From positions 4,302,212 through 4,366,211 of the forward strand of contig NC_031478.1 of NCBI RefSeq assembly GCF_000006565.2: 64,000 nucleotides of DNA. Reading direction: 5' to 3'. This document shows positions 11,035-22,349 of this stretch, piece by piece. The position numbers were made by a program, and so were the translations under genes. The stretch's first letter is position 1. Each line of letters opens with the position of its first letter. This DNA comes from Toxoplasma gondii ME49. Taxonomy: Eukaryota; Apicomplexa; Conoidasida; Eucoccidiorida; Sarcocystidae. Below the pieces are notes generated by a model. It made no database searches, was not told the DNA's origin, and saw only the letters and a program-made list of their open reading frames with translations.

Positions 11035-13950
11035 ATGACTCCTGGAAAGCGCCGCGTGGTATGTTTTTCCATTTCTCCCGTTCGTCTTCCCTGCGTCCTG
11101 CTCCTTTCCTGGACTCAGTGTGTCTCGCGTCGCCGCCTCGGCCTCTCACCTTTCCGTTTGTCTCACAAGCAGCCGTTTTCCTCCGCATGTTGCTTCGCTC
11201 TGGGTGTATGTACACCGGGCTCCGCCCCCTCCATGCTGGCCAGAGTTCTGTCAGTCTCCTTCCCGGAGGTCGTTTGCCTGGAAACGTCGGGTGCAGCTCC
11301 GCTATCCTCGAACAAAGGAACATTTTTGGGTGATCTCCAAACTGAGGGTCGCAGCTGTGAAAAGAACGATGCCTTGCAGGTTCAGGTCGCTGCAGCGCGT
11401 CGGCGCCCAGAGATGCAACCGACGCGTAGTGGAGTGTGTCTGTGTTTTGCGTCTCTCCCCCTTCTTCGTTCTCGTTCTCTGTCGCTTCCTCTTCTCTCTT
11501 TGTCTCGTGCGTCTTTTTCCTCGAGTGATTTTCCACCAAGTGAAGTTCGCTCCGCCTCTTTCTGTCTTTTTGGCTGTACAGCTGCTGAGTGACGAGTCGT
11601 CTGAGGAAGACGCACCTCTCACCCAGAAGGCAAAGCGTTCGCGCAGGTCCTCCGAGGCTTCTTCGCCTTCGCCGCCGTTCGTCGGGGCTGCGACCGCCTC
11701 GGGCTCCGCGCAGCCTCCCTCAGGTCTCGCGCTGGCGTCCACCGAGGAGACGGAGACGTCTTCCCCGTCTTCTCCTCTGAACCACGGAGCTGCGAAGCCG
11801 GCGCCCGCGTCCTGGTCGACTGCGAGCGCAGTTCCTGCGGCGTCTCCCGCGTCTTCGGACAGTTCGCCAGCGCTGCTGAACGGGATCGCCGGCGTCGCAG
11901 AGGGGCGCGCCGACAGGTCCCTGTCTCCGCGGGGCGCCGCCAACCTGCCGCGTGTGAAGACGGAGACACTTGGGGCTCCAGCTCTGCGCTCGCTCGCGGA
12001 GGGCGGCGCGAAGGCGCCCGAGCCAGCAGTGAAGAGCGACGCAGACGGCGTCGAGAGGAAAGTGAAACTCGAAGGTCCTGTGTCGCCTAGCCGAGGCGCA
12101 GGAGACGCGGCGAGGGCCGCCACAGGGCCTCGAGGAGTTGTGAGCTCCCCGGCGCGACCTGCAGGCCTCTCGAGCCCAGTTCCGAAGAAGCGTGTGAACA
12201 AGTACGTCAAGACGGAGGAGAACTTCGAACCAATAAATCGATGGTGGGAACGAACCGAGGCGGAGATCGAGCGAGAACAAGAGAAGCAGGTGAGGACGCG
12301 AAGCAAGCGAAGTCGCGGGGGGCTCGACAGCGCATGGCCTGAGCATGCAGCGAGTGTGAACCAATCGTCACATCACGAGCTCGCAGCGCCTGGATCGAAG
12401 AGCACAACCTGCGATTCTCAGGATCTCTGTGAAGAAGTCTACTTGGATGGAGAGAGTTGGCAACTTCGCGCGCGCTCGCAATGTGCAGACTCAGCTGTTC
12501 CCGGCACACTGTAAAGAATCGAGAGGTTTCCCACACACACAGACATGCAGACAGAAAGACAGAAAAACATGCGACGAGAACTGATGCAGAGACTGGCTGC
12601 TGATGAAAAGGGGGAACAGACGCTCCTGGAAGACCGTCGCGGAGACCTTCCCCAGGAAGCGTCAGGCCGAAAAGGAGAGATGTCTCCCGAAGTTTGCGTT
12701 TCTCGTCTCCCCTCCGTCACGGGGCGTTTGATCTTTTTCTTTTTTTCTTCGCGGTGCATGCAGCAGTTACCTTCTCGCTTTTCTCTGCCGCTTTTGACCG
12801 CCAGAGCTTCGTTGAAAAACCTGGCGGTCCTGCAGGCTGTCACTCCGCTCGCCCTCGTGTCGGGACTTCTGGGGGGGAGAGGGGGGCCTGCTCGAGAGAA
12901 GAATGTCCTGTCCGCGGTTCCAGAGAGAAAAGGTCTCGTGCGTCTCAGTGAGTGGAGTTTCTGAATTTAAAAAAGAACGCATGCGAAAGAAAATGTCAGA
13001 GGTCACTAGGGTTGACACTTCATCTGTCTGCGGCTCCACAACTTGCTTGTCTGGCGTTGCTTTCCAGTGGAGCTACCTCGAACATAACGGTCTGATGTTC
13101 GCCCCGCCCTACGAACCGCATGGCAAGCAGATCACGTACCACGGCAAGCCGGTGTCTCTGCCTCCGGAAGCTGAAGAAGTTGCGAACTACTGGTGCGAGC
13201 GAAGTCTCTGTTCAGTTCATTTCCTCGATTCTCCCTCTGTAGCGTCGTGCCTCCTGAGACGAAACACGATTGTCGCGCCTGACGCTTTTTTCTCTCCGGA
13301 TATCTTGTCCACTGTCGCGTCTTTCTCTCTCTTGCCAGCCGTCTGTGTACGTAGACGCCTGCACACTCTTGCGGGCATGCAAAGTTGTATATTGCGTCTG
13401 GATGTGTATACATACACCAGCAGACGACCTTGAAGTATGTACTCCCTAGAAAAGCATACAGACAATCCTGGCTGGGAGGTGAGGGCTCCCAGGACGATGG
13501 TCCTGATCGTCTAGCCTCTGAGTAGCGTTCGAGGACCCGCTAAAAAACGACTGAAGCGAGATTTTGTGCTACAAAGAGCACGACCGGAGGCCTAGGTCTC
13601 GAATTATGGCTTCTCGGAAGGAGGGGGGTGGGAGCCTGCACTCTGGGTGTCGGACTGGATCTGTGCAGATATTCAAGGATGCGTCATGTTGTCCTTTGCT
13701 GTCGACGCGCGTCTGCTCACTCGTGGTCTGCGGCAGAGAGCGTTTCCTCACGGTGGCTTTTGACGATGTCGGGGAAGCGTTTGTATCCATACTCGTTCAA
13801 ACATGTCAAAAAATGCATGCAGATCGATGCGTTGGGATCTATGGCAGTTACGCATCAAGATATTTCCATATATATATATATAAATATTTACACACTTACA
13901 CCTATCGAGACATAGTTGTACATATCTGCGCATATGTTTATACATCCACA

Positions 13951-13993
<43 letters not shown>

Positions 13994-16900
13994 GTCCGTA
14001 TACTTCTGTGATGTTGCGTAGGTGTGGAGTTTTGGAGAGCGATTATGCAACGAAGCCTCGTTTCGTCGAAAATTTCTGGAAAGCCTTTTTGAGGAATTTG
14101 CCGAAGGATCACCCAATTCTTGTGGAGGAAGGATTCGCAGAGGCGAAACTGGCGACGGAGTACAAGGAGGGGGAGCGCATGGTCGGTTTCGCTGCATGCG
14201 ATTTTTCCCCCATCAAGGAGTACCTGGACAAGCAGAAGGAGCTCAAGAAGGAGATGTCGAAGGAAGAAAAAGAGGTGCGAAACAAACACGGAAAGGGGGA
14301 TGTGAGAAGAACAAGGGAAGTTCGTCCCTACCGATTTTAGGATCCTGAATTTGACTCTGGTTTTCAGATGGAGTTGACTGAGAAACGCACGCTTCGCTGA
14401 GGAATGCGTTCTTTTCTGATCTGCAGACGGCAGGAGAGGCCTCTGTTTCCGCGGTGGCCGCCAGCTTTCCGTTATCTGTTGCTGCGGAACCTGAGGTTGC
14501 CGGAGTGCTTCATTGAAAAAGAGAATCAGCTTTTTCCTTCTGGACTTTCTGTGTGTTTCAAACCCCCAGCAGGCAGTCTCCAATCTGTCTATCAGATACG
14601 AAAGTTCGTGCTCATTTCGCGCGGATTTCTTGTTTTTTCTTGTCCTCTGCAGATTCTAAAACAACAAAAACTGCAAGAAGGCGCTCCATACGCCTACGCC
14701 CTTGTCGACTTCATCCGCGAAAAAGTCGGCAACACTCGCGTGGAACCTCCGGGGCTGTTCAGAGGCCGAGGAGAACATCCCAAGCAAGGCATGCTGAAGG
14801 TGAGAGTTTCGTTCCTCTTTCTCTGATCTTCTCTTCCTGCCCTTCTCTGCTTTGCTCTCCCCACTGTGCGGTGCTTGCCGACATACATTTGCATATATAT
14901 ATATATATATATACATATATATATACATACATATATATATATATATATATACATATATACATATATATATACATATATATATTTGTAGGAAGAGAAAAGA
15001 TAGAATGAGAAGGCATGCGTTCTTAGTACGGTAAGAAAGTCCCTCTTTCGAATGTGACTTGTTTTCTCTCTGTTGAGCTTCCCGGGAGATCGCCTGTCGT
15101 CGTGCATTCGTCTAAACTATGTAAACTGTATCATATATAGACACATATATTGATGTGTATCTATATATACATATATGTGTGTATATGGCGCTTTATCTCT
15201 TCGTGTCTTCTCCAAACCGCACCCCCGCTTCGTGACGAGTCCTCTTCCTCTTTCTGTTTTTTTTCGTCTGGGCGTATTTCGGAGCGTTTTGCTGTTCTGT
15301 CCTTTGCTGTCTCTTTTTCGCCATCATTTGTCTCTCCGTTTTTACCGCGTTCTCCGCCATTCCTCGCTTCTTTTTTTGCCGCCGACTCCCTCTTTTCATC
15401 AGAGACGCATCTTCTCGTATGACGTCATTCTCAACCTCGCCGAAGACGCGCCGGTGCCGCGCGTCGCTCTTCCCGGCCATGCCTGGAAAGACGTTTTTCA
15501 CGACAACTCTGTAACCTGGCTAGCCTTCTATCGCGACTCCATCAACGACCAAGTAGGCGCGCTCAAAGATTCAACAAGCAACCGGGATGTGTGTACACAT
15601 AGAGATCTTTCTGTATCTATATCTATAGATATCTATATATACCTAGATATAGGGGAACACGGATATGCATATGAACAGAATTTCTGAAAATAAGTGACGT
15701 CTCTTCAAGCTACTGCAAGCTGCTTTCTTCAACGTCTTCCTCTTTATATATATATATATATATATATATATGCATACGTATATAGCCGCATTCATCTGTG
15801 TATGTCTGTCTATATCTCTGGAACTTCTTTGTCTATGCGTGTGTATATATGTGTATATATGTGGATATACACAGTCTCACATGGATCTTTCTCGTCATTC
15901 ATGTGATGGGCTCCTTTCTGTTCCGTTGTCCGTATCCACTGAGGACGCTTGCTTCTCAAGAGATTACTGCTTCTTATGTTTCTGCCGTTTTTTTCGGTGC
16001 GGAGAGTCTCTGTCAAGCGAAGGAGAAGCAACAGAGAACAGGCGCGCCACTGCGACGGGTGTGTCACGAACCTAAACCTGTAGGACAGTTCTTTGCATGC
16101 AAGCATGCATGCATCTGCACAAGGTGCAACATACAAAGAGATGTGCGTCTGCTGGAGACGCCCTGTGTGCTAGAAAGCCGAATTCGTACGGGGAGACGGT
16201 GAGGAGAGGCTTCTTCGCCAAAGAGAATCCTCCTCGGATGCAGCAGGAGTTTGTATAGACCTGGGCTGCTGCGGAGACATCCCTTGTTTCTCCTGTTCTG
16301 TAGACCCATCGCCAGTGAAACGCGTCTGTTTCTCGCGATTGTTGTGTTGTGAGAGGCCAAGCACTCTTCTGTACTGTTCTGCTGTCAAACGTTTTCCCCT
16401 CTCCCAGGTGAAGTACATGTACCTCGCTGCGCAGTCCAAGTTCAAAGGTCAACAGGATTTCCTCAAATACGAAAAGGCTCGGAAACTCAAAGTGAGTCAC
16501 GACGCATGCGCGCAGGACAGTCTAGGTTTGCCAAGGCCGAACACTATATATATATATATATATATAAATATAATATGTATCTATATATATATGTATATAT
16601 ATATGTATATGTATATGTATGTATATGTATATGTATGTATAAATGTGTACATGCTGGTTATGAGTTTAAACGCGTCTCAGCAGACGGCGAAGGCGGTCCA
16701 CACTGCCGCGTCCACCTCCGAAAGCGTCAGTGTGTGAATAACTGTGCATGTGCATGCATATGCGGGCAAATGGTTGAAGCGGAAAGGACAGCTTCACAGG
16801 CTGGGCAAGCACCAGAAGAGTTGCCGCTTCGCGTGTTTTGCTTTTCTCAGCTGCATGTCGACCGAATTCGCCAGGACTACTTCAAAAAACTGGAATGTAC

Positions 16901-19900
16901 GCGCGACTCTCTCCAGCACAGCTCTGCTCCACCGACAACCACATAAATCAATACATGTACAAAACCATATATATTTAGATATATAGATATATATATATTT
17001 AGATATAGATATTCGTGTGCGTCTGCATGTCTGCATGCCTGCATGTTGATACACGGATGTGTGAGTATGTGTGGTAAATTTGTCTGCGTCTTTGCGTAGA
17101 GTGGAAGGCCAATGCCGTGATGAATGGTATTGTGTTTGAATCAGGCCGATCGGATTTTCCAGTGCATGCAGTTGAGACCTCTGGAGCGAGGGAACCAGAT
17201 GGATGTCGAGGTCTTTCGAAGGCTCCTCCAGGACATCATCTGTCTCCACACAGGGGCAAACATGCAGTTCTACGCAGTTGTGTGTCTCCGAGAATCTCTG
17301 TGACCTTGGGAAGCCTCCATATCTGTATGTAAATTATTCGCACAGTAGTGTGTTGAGTGCACATACAGGTAGATAGGAATGTACATCTATTTACATGCGC
17401 CTTTTGAAGTATGCATGCGCCTGCGCTTTCTTTTCTGTGTGGTTTCGATTTCAGCGACGAACTCGCTGGACCGGCAGCTGGGCACTGCGACCTACCTCAT
17501 CGACGTTCTTGCTCTGAGAGTTGGTGGAGAAAAAGATACAGGTAACTTCCTGGAAAGCTATTCTCACGCATTCGGTAAATGCGGAGTGCGTGCCAGGACG
17601 CGTCCTGCGCCTCTCCGAGTCGGAGCAGAAGCTCTGATTGTTTTTTCCTCTTTTCCTGTGACTCTCCGCTTTGCATGCCTCCGGTATACTTCTGCCGTGT
17701 TCCCAATGTCCCCCTGGCGCGTTGGTCGTTTTCATCTTATTTCTTTGCATTTCTTCGCCCGGCGAGCCTGTCGGCTCTCCCTTTTTTCATGCTTTGCCCG
17801 CGAAGAGAAGGAAGGCAGCGTCCAAGAAGCTGGGCTTCGTTTGCCTCGCCGTTTCCAGAAGGAGGGATGCCCTTTCGCCTCTCTTCTCTCTGACTCTAAA
17901 CCGAACGTACCGTTTGCTTCGTCAACTTTAGACTCGACGCACGCGGCTACGTCGTCCTTTTCTTTCAGACGAAGAAGCCGACACTGTTGGCTGCTGCTCC
18001 CTTCGCGTCGAGCATCTGACATTCGATACAGAAAAACAAGAAGTGACGTTCGACTTCCTCGGCAAAGACTCGATTCGCTACTTCAATACTGTGAAGGTAA
18101 GAGAAAGTCGCTCTACCTCATTCGCAGGGAGACGATGCTTCTCCCTTGTGTGTCTTTTTCTCCTCTCCATGTTCTTCTGCCTCTGCGGTTCTTGCCTTCC
18201 TTCCACATTTCTTGTTCGTTCGAAGATCTCTCGCGGGAGTTGCCTTCTCGGTCTCTCTGCAGGTTCACCCGCAAGTCTTCAAGAACGTCGTTGGGTTCTG
18301 CAAAGGCAAGAAACCTGAGGACGACGTTTTCGATAAAATAAACGTAAGCGTCCATGGTGAAGCAGAGCGACGCGCAGTGTTTCAGGTAGCTCCGCTCTCT
18401 TCGCAGTCTCCTCTCTCTCCCGCTGCATGCACCTCTCGTATCCTCCCTGCATGCGTTTCTGTTTGTGCCGCCAGCGCCTCTCTGTGGGGATCACTTCCCC
18501 GGCGCTGCAAGCCTTCATGTACTGCCGCGTTTCTGAAGAACTGGATCCCCGTCTGTATCTCAAGCCGTACAACGATAAGTACAAAAAACGTAGATATGTG
18601 TACGTGCGTATCTGCAGAATTCCGTACACAAATGCGTACCGAAAGATGCGCACGCATACAACTGTCAATAGACACGCACATATATACATACATACATATA
18701 TATAAATATATATATATATACTTGTATATGTATACATATGCATATACATATGCATATATGGTCTACGAGGTACATAGGGTTCAGGGAGGTCGGCTATAGG
18801 GGTCTGGTTGAGATTTTCTGTGTTGTATAATACCATCAGTCGTTGCATGCAGTGGGCGGGAGCCTCGAGTTTCGTCTTGTCTCGTTTTCCCTCTCGAAAG
18901 CCTTTCCTCACCCTGTTCGACGTCGGAGCGCTTGACAGGAGCCATGCGTCTGGAGACGCAAGGTGGACGAATCTCTCTGCAAGCGCTTGTTGACTGGACT
19001 GCACTGTGTCCGCCTCCGTGGTGCTCAGAGCGCAGCGCTAAACAACCATTTGCGGCAATTCATGCCCGGCCTGTCGGCAAAGGTATTCCGTACCTACAAC
19101 GCCTCGATTACGTTGCAGAACGAGTTGTTTAAGTTGGATGAGGCGCTCGCTCTTCGAGCTCAAAAGGCAGGGAAAGGAGTGAAGAAGGCGAAGGAAGAAG
19201 TGAAAGCAGAGACCAAGGCAGAGTCGAGTTCCGGCGAGGACGAGCCTCTTGTGGCGCTGAAGGAGGAGTCTCGCGTCAAGGCAGAGAAGGACGAGTCCGA
19301 CCGGCGGCGCGAAGAGGAACTGAAAAAGATCTCCTGCGACGTCAGCAACGTTGGAGAACTGGTGCAATTCTACAACGACGCAAATCGGTGAGAGAAAACA
19401 GACAAGCGCGCGACTTCAAACTCGCAGAGCTCCAAACGCATGTGGGCGGCTGTCTCCGGCGCGACAAATGCATGCGCACTCAACGGCGACACAACACTGC
19501 TGTGCGTCGAAAACGCAGAATCTCTCAGGTCACATCTGTTTTCAACTACGCATGTAATACTATACAGACATACATGTATGAAGAAATGTAAATACGTGAA
19601 TAACTATATCTGAATCTACATGCACTTTTATGCATATGCATAAGTACGTATATATATATATATATGTATATCTGGATAGGCAGACAGAAAGACATGTGTA
19701 GATCCCTGTCTATTTTATACTGTCCCCCTGTAAGCGTTTTCTGTGGGTCCACGACATGTGAGGCGCTTTCCGACCGAGCGTTCCTTCTTGACACTCAACT
19801 CTCTCTGTTCGCGGTTTGTGTGATCTCGAAGTTCACCGGTCTCCGTTCTGCGTAGCTCACTGTGTCGCTTTCAGTGCATCTTCACAGTTTGTATGCCAGT

Positions 19901-22349
19901 GTCGAAGAGCAGCAACCGACATATTTTTCGCCTGGAACGCATGTGCCAAGGAAGCTAATCAATAGACCGAAGGGTGCGACTGAGACGAAGAACAGAAAGC
20001 GTTCCACTTTCATCAGTAGTCTCAGTGTATGTTCGCCATCTGTGGACCTTGTGGGGCTTCGGCTGTGTGCACATATCAAACCGTCCTCCGCGTCGATGCT
20101 TAGACTCTTGACGCAGGACAGCGGGAGGGAGTCACAGAAAATCGTTTCTGTTGTCTCTCTCAAGGTGACTGGACTGTGGGTCAGATGCAGCGGCGCTGTC
20201 GCGCGTGCATGCACTGTGAACATGGCCTTAGTGACGTGACTGAAAGCGCCTCAAATAGGCGGCTGTCGCGCGCCTTTTTCGCATATTCGATCGCGTGGAG
20301 TTCAACAAAGAAGAAGGAAAACACCATCGCGCGTGGGCTGGAGATCTGTGCGCATGTCTATGCATGCATTGGGGAGGTCTCTTGTCCGAGAAGGTACGCG
20401 GCTGTGAACTGCGTTGCGGACTTCCCGGATTCCGAAGCGTCGCGTCGCGCGAGTTGTTGGTTTTTTCAGAGCTGTTGCCATTCTGTGCAATCACCAAAGG
20501 AGTGTGCCCAAGCAGCATGCAGCGAGCATGCAGAAAATGGAGCATCAGCAGCTGATGCTGGACGAGGATATTCGCGAGTGCGAAGAGTATTTGGAGTTTC
20601 TCAAGAAACCGCCATCAAAGAGAAAAGAGCGCTTCACGTTCGTCTCTGATGTTAAGGTAGGTGACATGAGACACAAACGCATACACTCACCCGCGTTTGC
20701 GCGCCTATCTGTCTCTGTGGATGGAGATGCGTGTGTGTTGACAAGGAGAGGAGAAGGCAATACTGTGGGTGGAAGGGAAGAAGGCAACGAAAGTCTGCAG
20801 AAAAAAACCTGGCAGTGTGGTACACCTCAGTTTAACCAGAACTGCGGTTTCGCTTGACAAAAGCCAGCATCAGCAGTTGAGCGGTTTTCACGGTCGCCGG
20901 TGCACCAAGGTCGTTTGCAGAGCGCTTTTTCGCGGAGAGATACGTTTTGTAGACACAAGATGCAGGAGAGAAACAGGGAGAGAGTGAGAGACAGCGATAG
21001 GAGTCCGATCGAGACAGATGTGTGGAGACGTACAGGAGACGTCCACCGAGTTACATGGATGCGTTTTCTTCCGACACTGCTTCGTGAGAAAGTTGAAACT
21101 GCGCCCAGTAAGGCCAGTCTGCATCTGCGCGTGGAAACAAGATCGCATGCGAAAGTCGGAGATTTTCGGTCCGGCAGAGAAGGAAGAAAGAGTGCCTCCG
21201 AAGCGGCAGTCACCGTCTGTGTTTCTCTTCACAGGACTTCCAAGGGAATCCGAGGAAAACGAACGTCAGAGACGGCATGAAAGAGGATGTCTGTGCGCGT
21301 CGTCTTCAAGCACTCCTGTAAGTCCACTTCTCAGGAACCGGAAGCCGGGGGAAATACTCCGAGAGGAAACTCAGATGCTCTAAACATTTCACATCAAAGG
21401 TATACCTCATTTTCATACACAGTTGGTGGTAGACTCCGGCATGTATCGTTTTCTGTAGTTATCTATATACACATGTGTGTGCTTATATTTAAGTACACAT
21501 TTACACACGTATACGCGACGATGCAGTCCTGGTCGTGCTATACTCACTGCGGAAGGGGAAGTGAAGAAAGACTGTTTCGGAAACAGAGGAAAGTTCTGAA
21601 CAGGTGAACACTGTGGTGGAGAAGTCGTGGTAGAGAAAGAAGAAGTATCGAAGAATGTGGAGCGCGGTGTTTGGGCGACATCTGCATGTGTGCGCAGGAA
21701 ACGCCGAGCAGATCACCTCTTGAAAATTAAGCTGAAAGACGACAACAAAACTGTCGCTTTAGGAACTTCCAAGATCAATTACATGGACCCCCGTATCACT
21801 GTTGCTTTCTGCAAGAAGTACGAGGTGCCGATCGAGAAATTGTTCAACAAGGTGCGTTGCTTCTTCACACGAGTTCCGGAAGTGACGACAGTCTGCAAAG
21901 GAACACTCTCGGTTAAGACTCTCGATTAAGACTTCCTTGGAGCGCCAGTCACTTGCAGCAGGCGGTTCGGATTTTTCATGCACCTGCATGCATACGCACT
22001 GGTCCGTGCGTCTTTCCTTCGTGTATCGACAGAAAGTCAAAGACCTACATGTCTATGTAGCGTTTGAAAAAGGAAAGATCCTAGAGTGTGAACCGTGACC
22101 TGTCCATCTGCATGTCGCCCACACAGGTGTACCGGTAAAAACGCATATGTCTATGTATACATACATCTACCTTGATACATAGATACATGTAGATCTATAG
22201 AGACACATATATGAGGAAACAGACCACAGTCGCATGTCTCGACAGCGATGACGGAGCACAACTTTCGATTTGCTCGTGTGTTTTATGTTCAGAGTTTGAG
22301 GCTCAAATTCCCCTGGGCTATGTTCGCCAAGTCCACCTTTGAGTTTTAA
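11035..22349 (+). CDS. TOP1: DNA topoisomerase I (type IB), nuclear; 16 exons, 890 aa
   Basis: Relaxes supercoiled DNA ahead of replication and transcription by nicking one strand through a 3'-phosphotyrosine. Exons: 11035-11058, 11582-12289, 13068-13192, 14022-14274, 14653-14799, 15403-15552, 16408-16491, 16851-16896, 17455-17541, 17969-18096, 18263-18343, 19029-19387, 20470-20656, 21235-21317, 21698-21851, 22293-22349. Every junction is GT..AG and the phases join without a stop. Residues 1-230 are an acidic/basic disordered tail. The core shows [26 protein letters not shown] and [11 protein letters not shown]. Catalytic residues are R534 (LALRVGG), K574, R632 ([12 protein letters not shown]), H739 (CNHQR) and Y849 ([19 protein letters not shown]). 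The last exon ends in FEF, as in animal enzymes. Human TOP1 is 765 aa; the excess is in the tail and in a charged insert (about 650-730) between R632 and H739. The start context ACAAGATGA fits the coccidian consensus. Confidence 0.95.
13867..13990. repeat. (TA)n microsatellites in TOP1 intron 3
   Basis: Two (TA)n cores (about 13867-13884 and 13952-13988) separated by CATA-rich spacer, about 30 bases before the exon 4 acceptor. Confidence 0.85.
14893..14985. repeat. (TA)n microsatellite in TOP1 intron 5
   Basis: Near-continuous TA run with periodic TACATA interruptions, about 90 bases. Confidence 0.9.
15133..15188. repeat. Short AT/TATG microsatellite in TOP1 intron 5
   Basis: Interrupted ATATAGACACATATAT and TATATATACATATATG segments. 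Confidence 0.6.
15746..15783. repeat. (TA)n microsatellite in TOP1 intron 6
   Basis: Perfect TA run of about 26 bases followed by TGCATACGTATATA. Confidence 0.85.
16543..16642. repeat. (TA)n/(TATG)n microsatellite in TOP1 intron 7
   Basis: TA core followed by several TATATG and TATG units, just downstream of the exon 7 donor. Confidence 0.9.
16965..17012. repeat. AT/TAGATA microsatellite in TOP1 intron 8
   Basis: Repeating ATATATTTAGATATATAGATAT-like units within intron 8. Confidence 0.75.
18683..18762. repeat. (TA)n/(CATA)n microsatellite in TOP1 intron 11
   Basis: Starts with ATACATACATA, then a TA core and TATACATATGCATATAC units. Confidence 0.85.
19646..19673. repeat. (TA)n microsatellite in TOP1 intron 12
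   Basis: TA run of about 24 bases in the long intron 12. It is the last such array until about 48.9 kb. Confidence 0.8.

Noticed and set aside
11302..12306. 334-codon minus-strand open frame
   Set aside because: It is antisense to TOP1 exon 2, whose reading is fixed by the splice phases and the downstream core domain.
17099..17340. Possible TOP1 exon beginning WKANAVMN
   Set aside because: It reads into stops in the needed phase. The exon at 17455 joins directly in phase and supplies the conserved sequence.
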